A stretch of DNA of 41,526 bases from a filamentous cyanobacterium Phorm 6 (lineage in GTDB: Bacteria > Cyanobacteriota > Cyanobacteriia > Cyanobacteriales > Microcoleaceae). Under the pieces are notes generated by a model. The model was not told where the DNA came from, ran no database searches, and saw only the letters and a list, made by a program, of their open reading frames with translations. The stretch covers positions 1-41,526 of the forward strand of contig PVWI01000012.1 in assembly GCA_003003725.1 (NCBI GenBank), written 5' to 3'. This document shows positions 1 to 8,539 of the stretch, in pieces. The number at the start of each line of letters is the position of its first letter. Positions within the stretch are counted from its first letter, which is position 1. Made by a program: the position numbers and the translations under genes.

Positions 1-43
1 AGGGGAATCTCCGGGGCATAAATAGTGTTAAGTGAACCGTATT
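1..43. repeat. Dispersed intergenic repeat, copy 1 (at window edge)
   Basis: These 43 bases align without gaps to 31143-31185 with six differences; both contain ATCTCCGGG and end TGAACCGTATT. The second copy sits in a longer C/G-rich hairpin block, and here the window starts inside the unit. A contig starting in a multicopy repeat is what a short-read assembly gives. The rest of the stretch up to the first gene at 219 is AT-rich and shows nothing else I can name. Confidence 0.7.
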
Positions 44-218
44 GATCAATAATCATCTGTTGATTTTTTGCAAATTTGTTAAAAGAAAAAACCTTTATTT
101 AAGGATGTGGATTTAGCCATGATTGACTGTCTCAATGCTGTTCGCTACTTTATTGTGAGAGCTTCTTATCTGAATAAATAGTACAATTAAACTTACATAC
201 TTCTCGGAGACAACCACT

Positions 219-920
219 ATGCAAGTCACAACCGTAGAAATTATTTATCCTTCCAGCGACGGTCAGCCAATGGCAGAAAGCACAATTCAATACGAATTAA
301 TTGTTAAAATTAAAGCAGGTTGCGAATCGCTGTTTAAAGATGACCCAAACGTTTTTGTAGCCGCCGATTTACTCTGGTATCCGGTTGAGGGGAGAATAGA
401 TATTTTTCAAGCACCTGATACGATGGTGATATTTGGGAGACCAAAGGGCGATCGCCCTTCTTACATACAATATCGAGAGGATAATATTGGCCCTCAAGTT
501 GTCTTTGAGATTCGCTCCCACAACGACAGCAACACTAAAATGAATAAGAAACTTTCATTTTACCAGCGTCATGGAGTTGAGGAGTATTATCTTTACGATC
601 CAGAAAGAAATGAGTTGCAAGGTTGGCAAAGAATTGAGGGAAATTTAGAAGTTATTGAACCGATGGAGGGATGGATTAGTCCCAGATTGGGAGTGCGATT
701 TGAATTGGGAGAAGATGGGTTAGAAATTTATCGGCCTGATGGCGAAAAGTTTATTTCCTATGCGGAATTAGAAGCAGAACGGGCATTAGACCGCCAGCGT
801 CTACAACAAGAGGCTCAAAGGGCCGAACAAGCAGATCAAAGGGCCGAACAAGCAAATCAAATTGCTCAACGTTTAGCTGCTAAACTGCGCGAATTGAATA
901 TCGATCCAGATAGCATTTAA
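219..920 (+). CDS. Uma2 family (DUF820) PD-(D/E)XK nuclease-like protein
   Basis: 233 residues. The Uma2 fold occupies about residues 20-170, with the putative metal-binding pattern D67 (APDTMVIF), E97 (VVFEIRS) and a following lysine-rich helix, then YYLYDPE near 124. The C-terminal 55 residues are a charged coiled coil (repeated RAEQA, ending AKLRELNIDPDSI), an extension common in cyanobacterial members. The family is hugely expanded in filamentous cyanobacteria and is classed as a restriction-like endonuclease fold; its role is not established and I infer none. The start is set by ATG at 219 with GGAGA a few bases upstream. The gene is monocistronic: the next gene is 510 bp away. Confidence 0.9.
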   Translation: MQVTTVEIIYPSSDGQPMAESTIQYELIVKIKAGCESLFKDDPNVFVAADLLWYPVEGRIDIFQAPDTMVIFGRPKGDRPSYIQYREDNIGPQVVFEIRSHNDSNTKMNKKLSFYQRHGVEEYYLYDPERNELQGWQRIEGNLEVIEPMEGWISPRLGVRFELGEDGLEIYRPDGEKFISYAELEAERALDRQRLQQEAQRAEQADQRAEQANQIAQRLAAKLRELNIDPDSI

Positions 921-1060
921 CGAATAAATGCTCAGAAACCCGGTTTGAGAAAAAATCTGGTTTCGGACGATCGCACTATAAGTTGTACATTTAGGGCGGG
1001 TGAGACACCCCACAAAAGTTTGATTGTTTCTTAGCATACAATTTAAATCCAGAACAGCTC

Positions 1061-1120
1061 AGGAATGAGAATTAAATAACTTCCAGAAGTTTGTGGGATG
1101 GGCGGGAGATCCCATCCCAC
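1061..1120 (+). repeat. Dispersed hairpin repeat; inverted copy at 37802-37862
   Basis: The sequence starts AGGAATGAGAATTAAATAAC, continues with ACTTCCAGAAGTTTGTGGG and ends in a hairpin whose arms are GTGGGATGGG and CCCATCCCAC. The reverse complement of 37802-37862 matches it nearly base for base. Two copies in opposite orientation about 36.7 kb apart are a possible substrate for inversion. Confidence 0.75.
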
Positions 1121-1156
1121 GCTTAAATACCCAGCCTAAAAACTTCGCACTCCGAA

Positions 1157-1187
1157 GTCAACTCTCAACTGTCAACTGTCAACTGTT
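1157..1187. repeat. Heptameric short tandem repeat (TCAACTG/TCAACTC)
   Basis: About four head-to-tail copies of a 7-bp unit (TCAACTC, then TCAACTG). The same heptamer recurs at 19647-19692. Heptameric short tandemly repeated repetitive sequences (STRRs) are a known intergenic trait of filamentous cyanobacteria. Confidence 0.8.
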
Positions 1188-1430
1188 AAGTAATCCTGTC
1201 CGCCGATCGCCCTTCCCTCTCTTCTACGCAGTAATCTCAAAAAATAGTATTAATCTATACCTGAAAATCCAATATCTAGGATTCTACTGAAAAAAATTGA
1301 AAAAGTTCCCAAGTTCCTGTAAAATAACCATTAATAAAAAATGATAGTGGCGATCGAAAGCGTTCCAACGCGAAAAATATCGCATACACAAATATGTATG
1401 TAGCAGTTTGACATAAAATGAGGTGAAACC

Positions 1431-2633
1431 TTGCAAAAATTAGCCAGTAAAGAAAAGCCGATCGACTCCGGGGAAAAATCCATAGCAGTCAACCTCCAAA
1501 AGGCTCAAACTTGGTACGATCGCGGCAACGCCCTAGAATCAATGGGACGGTTGTCAGCAGCCCTCGAATCCTGGGAAAAGGCGCTCGAATTTGAACCGAA
1601 ATTTTATGAAGCCTGGTACAACAAAGGCGTAACCCTCAGAAAATTGGGACAGCTACCAAAAGCGATCTTAGCCTACAACAAATCCTTAAAAATCAAAGCA
1701 AATAATCCTGAAGCGTGGTATAATCGAGCCAACATTTTGCGGAAGCTAAACAGACTCTCCGAAGCGATCGCCTCCTACGAACAGGCGATCGAACTCAAGC
1801 CCGACTATCACGAAGCTTGGACGAACCGCGGCAACACCCTCGTCAACTTAGAAAAAATATCAGAAGCCATCGACTCCTACGACAAAGCCATAGCCATCAA
1901 AGCAGACTACTGCGAAGCTTGGTACAACAAAGCATTTGCCCTGAAAAAATCCGACCAAAATACAGCCGCAATCGCCTCCTACGACAGGGCGATCGAACTC
2001 AAACCAGACTTGCATCAAGCCTGGTACAACCGCGGTTTAGCCCTAGCCGATGAAAAACTTTACCCCGAAGCCGTCGCCTCCTACGACAAAACCCTGCAAC
2101 TGCGGCCAGATTCCCCCGAAGTCTGGAACAAACGCGGCACGGCGATCGCCCAAATGGGAAAATTTGAAACTGCGATCGCCTCCTGGGACAAAGCCCTCGC
2201 ACTCAATCCCCTAGACAGCGAAACCTGGTACAATCGCGGCCTGGCTTTGGCTAACCTCAAACGCTTTGAAGAAGCAATCGCCTCTTGGGACAAAAGCTTA
2301 GAGTTGCAGCCAGACAACACCGAAGCCTACTATAATCGCGCCGTCGCCTTCAGAAAAATTCAACGATTTGCCGAGGCGATCGAGTCCTACGATCGCATCA
2401 TCGCCATCACACCCGACGATCCCAATCTTTACTATCAAAAAGCTTGCGTGTACGCCCTAGAAAAAGCAGCGGGCGATCAAAAAAATAGCCCGGAATCTGT
2501 AGCAACCAGCATCCAGAAAGCGATCGAAAACTTATCAAAGGCGATCGAACTAAACCCGGAAAAATACCGGAAACTATGCCAGAATGACTCTAAATTGCGT
2601 ACAATACAGGCAGAAGTGCGGTTTTTAGCTTGA
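1431..2633 (+). CDS. Tetratricopeptide repeat protein (nine canonical TPRs)
   Basis: 400 residues built almost wholly of 34-residue TPR units of the type AWYNRGxxLxxLxRxxEAIASYDKAIELKPD. Nine good repeats run from about residue 26 to 331; a tenth is split by a short insertion (AAGDQKNSPE). No signal peptide, membrane segment or catalytic domain is present, so a cytoplasmic scaffold role is inferred from the fold only. The start is a TTG at 1431 preceded by GAGGTG; the nearby ATG at 1418 hits a stop after two codons, and the next in-frame ATG lies inside TPR1. The carboxypeptidase gene follows after about 80 bp on the same strand. Confidence 0.9.
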   Translation: MQKLASKEKPIDSGEKSIAVNLQKAQTWYDRGNALESMGRLSAALESWEKALEFEPKFYEAWYNKGVTLRKLGQLPKAILAYNKSLKIKANNPEAWYNRANILRKLNRLSEAIASYEQAIELKPDYHEAWTNRGNTLVNLEKISEAIDSYDKAIAIKADYCEAWYNKAFALKKSDQNTAAIASYDRAIELKPDLHQAWYNRGLALADEKLYPEAVASYDKTLQLRPDSPEVWNKRGTAIAQMGKFETAIASWDKALALNPLDSETWYNRGLALANLKRFEEAIASWDKSLELQPDNTEAYYNRAVAFRKIQRFAEAIESYDRIIAITPDDPNLYYQKACVYALEKAAGDQKNSPESVATSIQKAIENLSKAIELNPEKYRKLCQNDSKLRTIQAEVRFLA

Positions 2634-2712
2634 TTTCAGGGTAGCAATGATTGATGGACACCGATGCCGCACACCAACCTTTTTAGGCAAAACAGCACCT
2701 CAAACCCCAATC

Positions 2713-4236
2713 ATGCAAACCCTAGACAAAACTCAAGCAAAATTTGCTCAACTCGCAGCCCATCTCAGAGAAGTTACCGACATCGAATCAGCCTCGTCGC
2801 TGCTGCATTGGGATCAGGCGACTTATATGCCCGCCAAAGGTGCAACTGCCAGAGGCCGTCAATTGGCAACTCTCAAACAAATATCCCACGAAAAATTTAC
2901 CGATCCAAAAATCGGCGAACTTCTAGAAGACTTGCGTTTCTACGAACAAACTCTCCCCTACGACTCCACCGCAGCCAGCCTGATCCGCATCGCCCGCAGA
3001 GATTACGATCGCGCCGCCAGAGTCCCCGCCACCTTCATGTCCGCACTCTGCCGCCACCAAGCCGACTGCTACGAAGTTTGGGCCACAGCCAAAGCAGCAA
3101 ACAACTTCGCAGCCGTCGAACCCTATCTCGAAAAAACCCTAGAATTAAGCAGGCAGTACGCCGAATTTTTTCCCGGATACGAACACATCGCCGATCCTTT
3201 GATCGATCGTAGCGACTACGGCATGAAAGTATCCCTACTGCGCCCGCTGTTCGCCCAACTGCGTCAAGAATTAGTGCCCATAGTCGAAGCCATCACCTCC
3301 CAACCTCCCGCCGACGACTCCTGCTTGCACCAAAAATTCTCAGAAGCTCAACAGCTAGAATTCACCCGCACAGTCGTACAACGCATGGGCTACGACTTCC
3401 AGCGCGGACGCCAAGACACCACCCTGCACCCGTTCATGACCAACTTCTCCATAGACGACGTGCGGATCACCACCCGCGTCTACGAAGATCACCTAGAACA
3501 AGCTTTGTTCAGCAGCATCCACGAAGCCGGGCACGCCCTCTACGAACTCGGCAATTCATCGGAATTTGAAGGCACACTTCTCGCCGGTGGCATTTCCTCC
3601 GGCGTGCACGAAAGCCAGTCTCGACTTTGGGAAAATTTAGTCGGGCGCAGCCGCGGTTTTTGGCAGTGTTTTTACCCGCAACTGCAAAAGGTATTTTCGC
3701 AGCAGTTGGGCGAGGTATCCCCAGACGCATTTTACCGCGCAATTAACAAAGTTGCGCGATCGCTCGTCCGCACCGACGCTGACGAAGTAACCTACAACCT
3801 CCACGTCGCCATCCGCTTTGACCTAGAATTGGCAATGGTAGAGGGAAAACTGGCAGTCCGAGACCTCCCCGAAGCCTGGAACGAACGCTATAAAACTGAC
3901 CTCGGCGTTGTCCCCGCCACGGACAGCGAAGGCGCGATGCAGGATGTACACTGGTATGTTGGGACGATCGGCGGAATGTTCCAAGGTTACACCCTTGGCA
4001 ACTTGATGAGCGCTCAATTCTACGAAACCGCTGTCAAAAACCATCCCTCCATTCCCGCACAAATCGAACAGGGCAATTTCAGCGTACTCCACGACTGGCT
4101 CAAACAAAACATCTACGAACACGGCCGCAAATACACTGCCGTCGAATTGATCGATCGCGTCACCGGTTCACCTTTAACTATCGATCCGTTTGTTCGCTAC
4201 ATCCGCCACAAATACGGCGAATTTTATGTCATTTGA
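2713..4236 (+). CDS. M32 family metallocarboxypeptidase (carboxypeptidase Taq type)
   Basis: 507 residues, the usual family length. It removes single C-terminal residues from peptides in the cytoplasm. All M32 signatures are readable: HPF (LHPFMTNF), DxRxT (DVRITT), the zinc motif HEAGH at residues 270-274, the third ligand E300 in HESQS, VRTDADEVTY and GAMQDVHW. The frame opens at ATG 2647, which has an AGGG just upstream, but the 22 extra residues (MIDGHRCRTPTF...) do not look like the family, whose conserved N terminus begins at MQTLDKTQAKF; I therefore prefer 2713 and keep 2647 as the alternative. Peptide turnover is the likely role. It may be read with the TPR gene upstream. Confidence 0.93.
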   Translation: MQTLDKTQAKFAQLAAHLREVTDIESASSLLHWDQATYMPAKGATARGRQLATLKQISHEKFTDPKIGELLEDLRFYEQTLPYDSTAASLIRIARRDYDRAARVPATFMSALCRHQADCYEVWATAKAANNFAAVEPYLEKTLELSRQYAEFFPGYEHIADPLIDRSDYGMKVSLLRPLFAQLRQELVPIVEAITSQPPADDSCLHQKFSEAQQLEFTRTVVQRMGYDFQRGRQDTTLHPFMTNFSIDDVRITTRVYEDHLEQALFSSIHEAGHALYELGNSSEFEGTLLAGGISSGVHESQSRLWENLVGRSRGFWQCFYPQLQKVFSQQLGEVSPDAFYRAINKVARSLVRTDADEVTYNLHVAIRFDLELAMVEGKLAVRDLPEAWNERYKTDLGVVPATDSEGAMQDVHWYVGTIGGMFQGYTLGNLMSAQFYETAVKNHPSIPAQIEQGNFSVLHDWLKQNIYEHGRKYTAVELIDRVTGSPLTIDPFVRYIRHKYGEFYVI

Positions 4237-4293
4237 GGGATAGCAATTTCCGATTGCAGACTTTAAAATGAGATTAAAAAAAGTAGGCGCCTA

Positions 4294-4332
4294 AAAAATA
4301 GGGCGAGACTCAGATAGTATCGCTCTATTTTT
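4294..4332 (+). terminator. Hairpin, possible terminator upstream of susA
   Basis: AAAAATAGGGCGA (4294-4306) pairs with TCGCTCTATTTTT (4320-4332) with one mismatch. The right arm ends in five T residues, so it could end transcripts from the carboxypeptidase gene. It lies only 36 bp before susA and could instead be part of the susA leader. Confidence 0.45.
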
Positions 4333-4368
4333 AAGCTAAAATCAAAAATCTCAAATAAGGGAGTATGT

Positions 4369-6789
4369 ATGTCTGAACTCTTTCAGGCTGTTATTGCCAG
4401 CGACGAAAAAACCGACTTGCGGCAGTTTACCAGCGATTTGCGGCCTTTAGGAAACAAATATTTACTACGAAACGACATAGTTAGCGCTTTTGCCGCCTAC
4501 TGCACCAAATACGAAAAGCCCGAACACTTCCATCAATCTTCCCATTTAAGCAAACTGATTTACTACGTTCAGGAAATTATTGTTGAAGAAGGCAGCCTTT
4601 GCGTCCTGCTGCGACCAAAAATTGCGACAATGGAAATAGTGCGAGTTAGAGACGACTTGACACTGGAACCGATGACAGTGCAAGAATTGCTCGACGTGCG
4701 CGATCGCTACGTCAACCATTTTCACCCCCAAGAAGGCGACATCCTCGAACTAGATTTCGGCCCGTTTTACGACTATTCCCCGTCCATTCGCGACCCCAAA
4801 AACATCGGCAAAGGAGTACAATTCCTCAACCGATATATGTCCAGCAAACTGTTTCAAGACTCCAAACAGTGGCAGGAAACTCTGTTTGATTTCTTGCGTA
4901 TTCACCGCTATAACGGCGTACAATTACTAATTAACGATCGCATAAAAACCCAAGAACAACTTTCAGAACAAGTCAAAAAAGCCCTCACTTTTGTCAGCGA
5001 ACTTGCTGAAGACGAACCCTACGAAAGATTTCGATTTGTCTTGCAAATGATGGGTTTGGACGCAGGTTGGGGAAATACCGCAGCCCGCGTCGGAGAAACC
5101 CTAGGAATTCTCGATGAATTAATTGATTCCCCCGATCCACAAACCCTAGAAGCATTTATTTCTCGCATCCCGATGATTTTCAAAATCGTCCTAGTTTCTC
5201 CTCATGGCTGGTTCGGCCAAGAAGGAGTTTTGGGGCGGCCGGATACGGGAGGGCAGGTAGTTTATGTGCTCGATCAAGCGAAGAATTTAGAGAAACAACT
5301 GCAAGCAGACATTCATCTTGCCGGCCTCGATATTTTAGGGGCCAAACCAAAAGTAATTATTCTCACCCGCTTAATTCCTAACAGCGACGGTACTCGCTGC
5401 AACGAACGTTTGGAAAAAGTTCACGGCACCGAAAATGCTTGGATTCTGCGGGTTCCCTTCCGGGAGTTCAATCCCAAATTGACTCAAAATTGGATTTCGA
5501 GGTTCGAGATTTGGCCTTATTTGGAAACTTACGCGATCGATGCCAAAAAAGAACTGCTGGCTGAGTTTCAGGGCAAGCCAGATTTAATTATTGGCAACTA
5601 TTCTGACGGCAATTTGGTAGCATTTTTGCTGTCGCGCAAACTCAAAGTTACTCAGTGCAATATTGCCCATGCCCTGGAAAAATCTAAATATTTATTCAGC
5701 AATCTCTACTGGCAAGAATCCGAGGAGAAATACCATTTTGCGATGCAATTTACTGCCGATCTTATTGCGATGAATGCAGCTAATTGTATTGTCAGCAGTA
5801 CCTATCAAGAGATTGTCGGCAAACCCGATAGTGTCGGGCAGTACGAGTCCTACAATTGTTTTACTATGCCGGATTTGTATCACGTTGTGAACGGCATTGA
5901 ACTGTTCAGCCCTAAATTTAACGTCGTGCCGCCGGGAGTCAACGAAAGCGTGTATTTTCCCTATACGCGGATAGAAGACAGGGTGCAGGGCGATCGCGAT
6001 CGGCTCAACGAACTGCTGTTTACTCTAGAAGACCCGGAACAAGTCTTCGGAACACTCGACGACCCCCAAAAACGCCCTTTATTTTCGATGGCCAGGCTCG
6101 ATCGCATTAAAAACATGACCGGCTTAGCAGAATTGTTTGGCAAAAGCCAGGAATTGCAAGCAAAATGCAACTTAATTCTAGTAGCCGGCAAGCTGAGAGT
6201 CGAAGAAACCGAAGACCACGAAGAAGCCGAAGAAATTAAAAAGCTTTACGAAATTATCGACCAATACAACCTGCACGGTAAAATTCGCTGGCTGGGAGTG
6301 AGACTTTCCAAAAGCCTGTCCGGCGAAATCTATCGGGTAATCGCCGACGGCCAAGGTATATTTGTGCAGCCAGCCTTATTTGAAGCTTTCGGTTTGACAA
6401 TTCTCGAAGCAATGATTACCGGCATTCCCACTTTTGGGACACAGTTTGGCGGCCCGCTGGAAATCATTCAAGACGGGGTAAATGGGTTTTATATCAACCC
6501 GACTCAACACCAGGAAACCGCCGAAAAAATTCTGGATTTTTTCTCAAAATGCGAACAAAATCCCAACTATTGGTATGAAATTTCCACGCGAGGAATTGAC
6601 CGAGTTTACAGCACGTATACCTGGAAAATTCACACTAACAAGCTGCTGACGCTGGCCAAGACTTACGGTTTCTGGAACTACTCGTCCAAAGAAAACCGCG
6701 AAGATATGCTTCGCTACATAGAAGCGCTGTTTTATCTGATTTACAAGCCGAGAGCGAAGGCTTTATTGGCAGAGCACGCCAAGCGATAA
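4369..6789 (+). CDS. susA: Sucrose synthase (GT4 glycosyltransferase)
   Basis: 806 residues, the length of plant and cyanobacterial sucrose synthases. It catalyses the reversible reaction sucrose + NDP = NDP-glucose + fructose and in cyanobacteria is tied to sucrose breakdown and glycogen supply. The N-terminal regulatory region covers about residues 1-270. The GT-B core begins with SPHGWFGQEGVLGRPDTGGQ from S277, the sugar-nucleotide donor region includes VAGKLR, and the retaining-GT4 E-x7-E motif is E672-AFGLTIL-E680 followed by TFGTQFGGPLEII. The start is firm: ATG 4369 follows AAGGGAG by five bases. No partner sucrose-phosphate synthase is in the window, and the gene appears monocistronic. 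Confidence 0.96.
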   Translation: MSELFQAVIASDEKTDLRQFTSDLRPLGNKYLLRNDIVSAFAAYCTKYEKPEHFHQSSHLSKLIYYVQEIIVEEGSLCVLLRPKIATMEIVRVRDDLTLEPMTVQELLDVRDRYVNHFHPQEGDILELDFGPFYDYSPSIRDPKNIGKGVQFLNRYMSSKLFQDSKQWQETLFDFLRIHRYNGVQLLINDRIKTQEQLSEQVKKALTFVSELAEDEPYERFRFVLQMMGLDAGWGNTAARVGETLGILDELIDSPDPQTLEAFISRIPMIFKIVLVSPHGWFGQEGVLGRPDTGGQVVYVLDQAKNLEKQLQADIHLAGLDILGAKPKVIILTRLIPNSDGTRCNERLEKVHGTENAWILRVPFREFNPKLTQNWISRFEIWPYLETYAIDAKKELLAEFQGKPDLIIGNYSDGNLVAFLLSRKLKVTQCNIAHALEKSKYLFSNLYWQESEEKYHFAMQFTADLIAMNAANCIVSSTYQEIVGKPDSVGQYESYNCFTMPDLYHVVNGIELFSPKFNVVPPGVNESVYFPYTRIEDRVQGDRDRLNELLFTLEDPEQVFGTLDDPQKRPLFSMARLDRIKNMTGLAELFGKSQELQAKCNLILVAGKLRVEETEDHEEAEEIKKLYEIIDQYNLHGKIRWLGVRLSKSLSGEIYRVIADGQGIFVQPALFEAFGLTILEAMITGIPTFGTQFGGPLEIIQDGVNGFYINPTQHQETAEKILDFFSKCEQNPNYWYEISTRGIDRVYSTYTWKIHTNKLLTLAKTYGFWNYSSKENREDMLRYIEALFYLIYKPRAKALLAEHAKR

Positions 6790-7394
6790 GTGACGATTTT
6801 GGATTTGTAGGGGCCGGTTGAGAGAAAAAACTTGGCCTCGGAGCGATCGACTAGGTATGTTATTGCGATTAGGCGCTCTTATCTATAAGAAGAGCGCTGA
6901 AACACAACAACGTACCTTGTATTTAAGGTGGATGCAAAGAAACCCGGTTCCGACGAAAATATTGGGTTTGGTAACGAAACATCTCTGCTGAAACCTGGTT
7001 TGTGACAAATAGTCCGAAGCGGCCCCTACTTCCAACTCGTAACTTCCAACTCGCAACTCCTGACGGTGGCTGTTACCGTTACCCAAATTCTAGAGGTCAG
7101 GACAGCAACCGCCTTGACCGTTAGGATGTTCTTAATGGCCCAAACATTAGCGGTGGATTCCTTCTTCCTTCTATCCGTTACATCCGTTACTTGCAATCTG
7201 CTGCCGAATTTCCTTTGTGTCGTTCGCGTCTTCGCGGTTAATCAAAAAAATCACCTTCAAAACATCCGTTAAATCCGTTGCATAATCCGCTGTCGAACTT
7301 CCTTCTTCTTTATTTCTCAGAAGGCTGTCCGGGTAATACAATGAGATGGAGAAACATAGAAAACAGGGAAACCTTGTTAAACCTCACCAACAGG
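6790..7394. other. 605-bp repeat-rich spacer, no convincing gene
   Basis: It contains a hairpin GCGCTCTT/AAGAGCGC (6873-6880 / 6890-6897), AAACCCGGTT-type motifs near 6950 and 7000, a tandem AACTTCCAACTCG-like run (7028-7060) and a direct repeat of about 44 bp (7172-7215 and 7262-7305, both TATCCGTTAMATCCGTT-like, ending CCGAATTTCC or TCGAACTTCC). A 68-codon frame at 7066-7272 crosses these repeats and is not supported. The direct repeats sit just upstream of the next gene. Confidence 0.6.
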
Positions 7395-8138
7395 ATGAAA
7401 TTTATGCGTGTAACTACTGTTACGATTTTCAGCTTGCTCGCTCTGCTAGCTCCAGGGCTGACTAAAAAGGCAAATGCAGCCTTCGAGTCCAAACCCTTTG
7501 TGCAGGAACAACAGTATCGCAGAGACTTTGCGGCTCCCGCCGATCCGGGTGCGTCAGCATCCCCAGACGCCAATTCCAAAGTAGATATGTTTAACAAGCC
7601 TTTTTACGCGGGCGAGCAAAAGCCTGTCAGAAAGGAAAAAACTATCTCAGCAGGAGCAGACGGCCCAGAAGTTGCCACCATACAACAGCGGTTGCAAGTT
7701 CACGGTTTTGCGATCGGGACGATCGACGGTTCCTACGGTTCTCGCACCACATCGGCTGTCAGTGCTTTTCAGCAGTCTAAGCGGTTGAATTCAGACGGCA
7801 TCGTAGATAAAGAAACTTGGACAGCTTTAGCCACAGATCCGCCGCAGCCAGCTTCTGAAAGTTTGCAGAGCAATGCTCCAACTGAGAGCAATACTCCAAC
7901 TGAAAAGAGCGATACTGTTGCGAGCGATCGTACAACCGCTCTAACCAAAGGTGCTGCCGGTTCCAAGGTGAAGACACTACAGGTGCGTTTGGAAATGCAG
8001 GGTTACGATCCAGGCCCGATCGACGGTATTTTTGGCGCTCGCACTGCTACGGCTGTCAAGAGCTTTCAGGAGTCTAAGAGTTTGACGGCTGACGGCGTGG
8101 TGGACGAAATTACCTGGAAGGCGATCGGTCAAAGCTAA
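7395..8138 (+). CDS. Exported protein with two peptidoglycan-binding (PG_binding_1) domains
   Basis: With the start used here the protein has 247 residues. Residues 1-28 form a signal peptide (basic MKFMR, hydrophobic TIFSLLALLAPGL, then KKANA). Two PG_binding_1 domains follow at about 91-146 and 190-245, each with the family core (IQQRLQVHGF...IDGSYGSRTTSAV and LQVRLEMQGY...IDGIFGARTATAV), joined by a Ser/Thr/Pro-rich linker. No hydrolase domain is attached, so wall anchoring is the likely role. The frame is open from ATG 7278 and also has ATGs at 7341 and 7404; 7404 has AGGA eight bases upstream. The signal peptide argues for 7395 or 7404. Confidence 0.85.
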   Translation: MKFMRVTTVTIFSLLALLAPGLTKKANAAFESKPFVQEQQYRRDFAAPADPGASASPDANSKVDMFNKPFYAGEQKPVRKEKTISAGADGPEVATIQQRLQVHGFAIGTIDGSYGSRTTSAVSAFQQSKRLNSDGIVDKETWTALATDPPQPASESLQSNAPTESNTPTEKSDTVASDRTTALTKGAAGSKVKTLQVRLEMQGYDPGPIDGIFGARTATAVKSFQESKSLTADGVVDEITWKAIGQS

Positions 8139-8185
8139 GTGACGAGTTAAAAATAGGGAAAATTGCTGTGGCGATGACTCATCAG

Positions 8186-8213
8186 TGAACCCGGTGTCAA
8201 AAAAAGACCGGGT
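8186..8213. repeat. ACCCGGT-type dispersed hairpin
   Basis: GAACCCGGT and ACCGGGTTTC face each other around an A-rich loop. It is one of several copies of the AAACCCGGTTT motif in the window (near 931, 6950, 10152-10214 and 31236). It lies 3' of the peptidoglycan-binding gene but has no T run, so a terminator role is doubtful. Confidence 0.6.
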
Positions 8214-8222
8214 TTCTGAATG

Positions 8223-8252
8223 TTGACATATAGCTTTGTTGTGTGTTAGAGT
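8223..8252 (+). promoter_or_regulatory. Sigma-70 type promoter of tRNA-Leu
   Basis: A consensus -35 TTGACA (8223-8228) and TAGAGT (8247-8252, four of six to TATAAT) are 18 bp apart. The expected start at about 8259 is 10 bp before the mature tRNA 5' end, as is usual for tRNA genes. Confidence 0.65.
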
Positions 8253-8268
8253 AGTTGAATGTCTAAAC

Positions 8269-8350
8269 GCGGATATGGCGAAATTGGCAGACGCGCCAGA
8301 TTTAGGTTCTGGTTCCGAAAGGAGTGAAGGTTCAAGTCCTTTTATCCGCA
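8269..8350 (+). tRNA. trnL-UAG: tRNA-Leu (anticodon UAG)
   Basis: The acceptor arms GCGGATA (8269-8275) and TATCCGC (8343-8349) pair perfectly and A8350 is the discriminator base. The anticodon stem CCAGA/TCTGG encloses the loop TTTAGGT (8301-8307), giving anticodon TAG at 8303-8305, which reads CUN leucine codons. The long variable arm (class II) and the T-arm GGTTCAAGTCC are present. CCA is not encoded: CTTAAA follows. Confidence 0.97.
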
Positions 8351-8368
8351 CTTAAAATCTAATTGCAA

Positions 8369-8404
8369 AAAACACAGGCTTACCAATTCGTAAGCCTGTG
8401 TTTT
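8369..8404 (+). terminator. Rho-independent terminator of tRNA-Leu
   Basis: A perfect 15-bp stem, AAAACACAGGCTTAC (8369-8383) and GTAAGCCTGTGTTTT (8390-8404), with a six-base loop and T residues at the 3' side. The A-rich left side makes it potentially bidirectional. Confidence 0.9.
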
Positions 8405-8499
8405 CTATATAGATTTGATACCAAATCCGTTAACATCAGAATAGTAAATTCGATCGCCTCTTGTAGGAGTGCCGTATCCACATTCAGGCTCGTCACCAT
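8380..8499 (-). pseudogene. Possible vapB-type antitoxin relic
   Basis: A 39-codon frame on the minus strand starts at ATG 8499 with AGAGG upstream. Its first 18 residues (MVTSLNVDTALLQEAIEF) resemble the N terminus of Arc/ribbon-helix-helix VapB antitoxins. After that the similarity ends and the frame stops inside the tRNA terminator. I read it as a truncated antitoxin N terminus; it could also be chance. Its neighbour, a broken vapC, fits a decaying toxin-antitoxin locus. Confidence 0.35.
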
Positions 8500-8539
8500 T
8501 GGCTTTCCTCTTTTAACCGTTGTTTTATTATAAACACAA

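Larger units (their letters stand above)
921..1430. other. Gene-free spacer rich in dispersed repeats
   Basis: This 510-bp spacer holds an AGAAACCCGGTTT motif (about 931-946), a G/C hairpin around 994-1015, the repeat at 1061-1120 and a heptamer tract at 1157-1187. A 65-codon frame at 1093-1290 runs through both repeats and is not credible as a gene. The last 140 bp are AT-rich and probably carry the promoter of the TPR gene, but I cannot fix -35/-10 boxes. Confidence 0.6.

Noticed and set aside
1093-1290. 65-codon plus frame
   Set aside because: It runs across a dispersed hairpin repeat and a heptamer tract. The product has no recognisable content.
7066-7272. 68-codon plus frame
   Set aside because: It lies in the repeat-rich spacer and covers part of a direct repeat, with no coding character.
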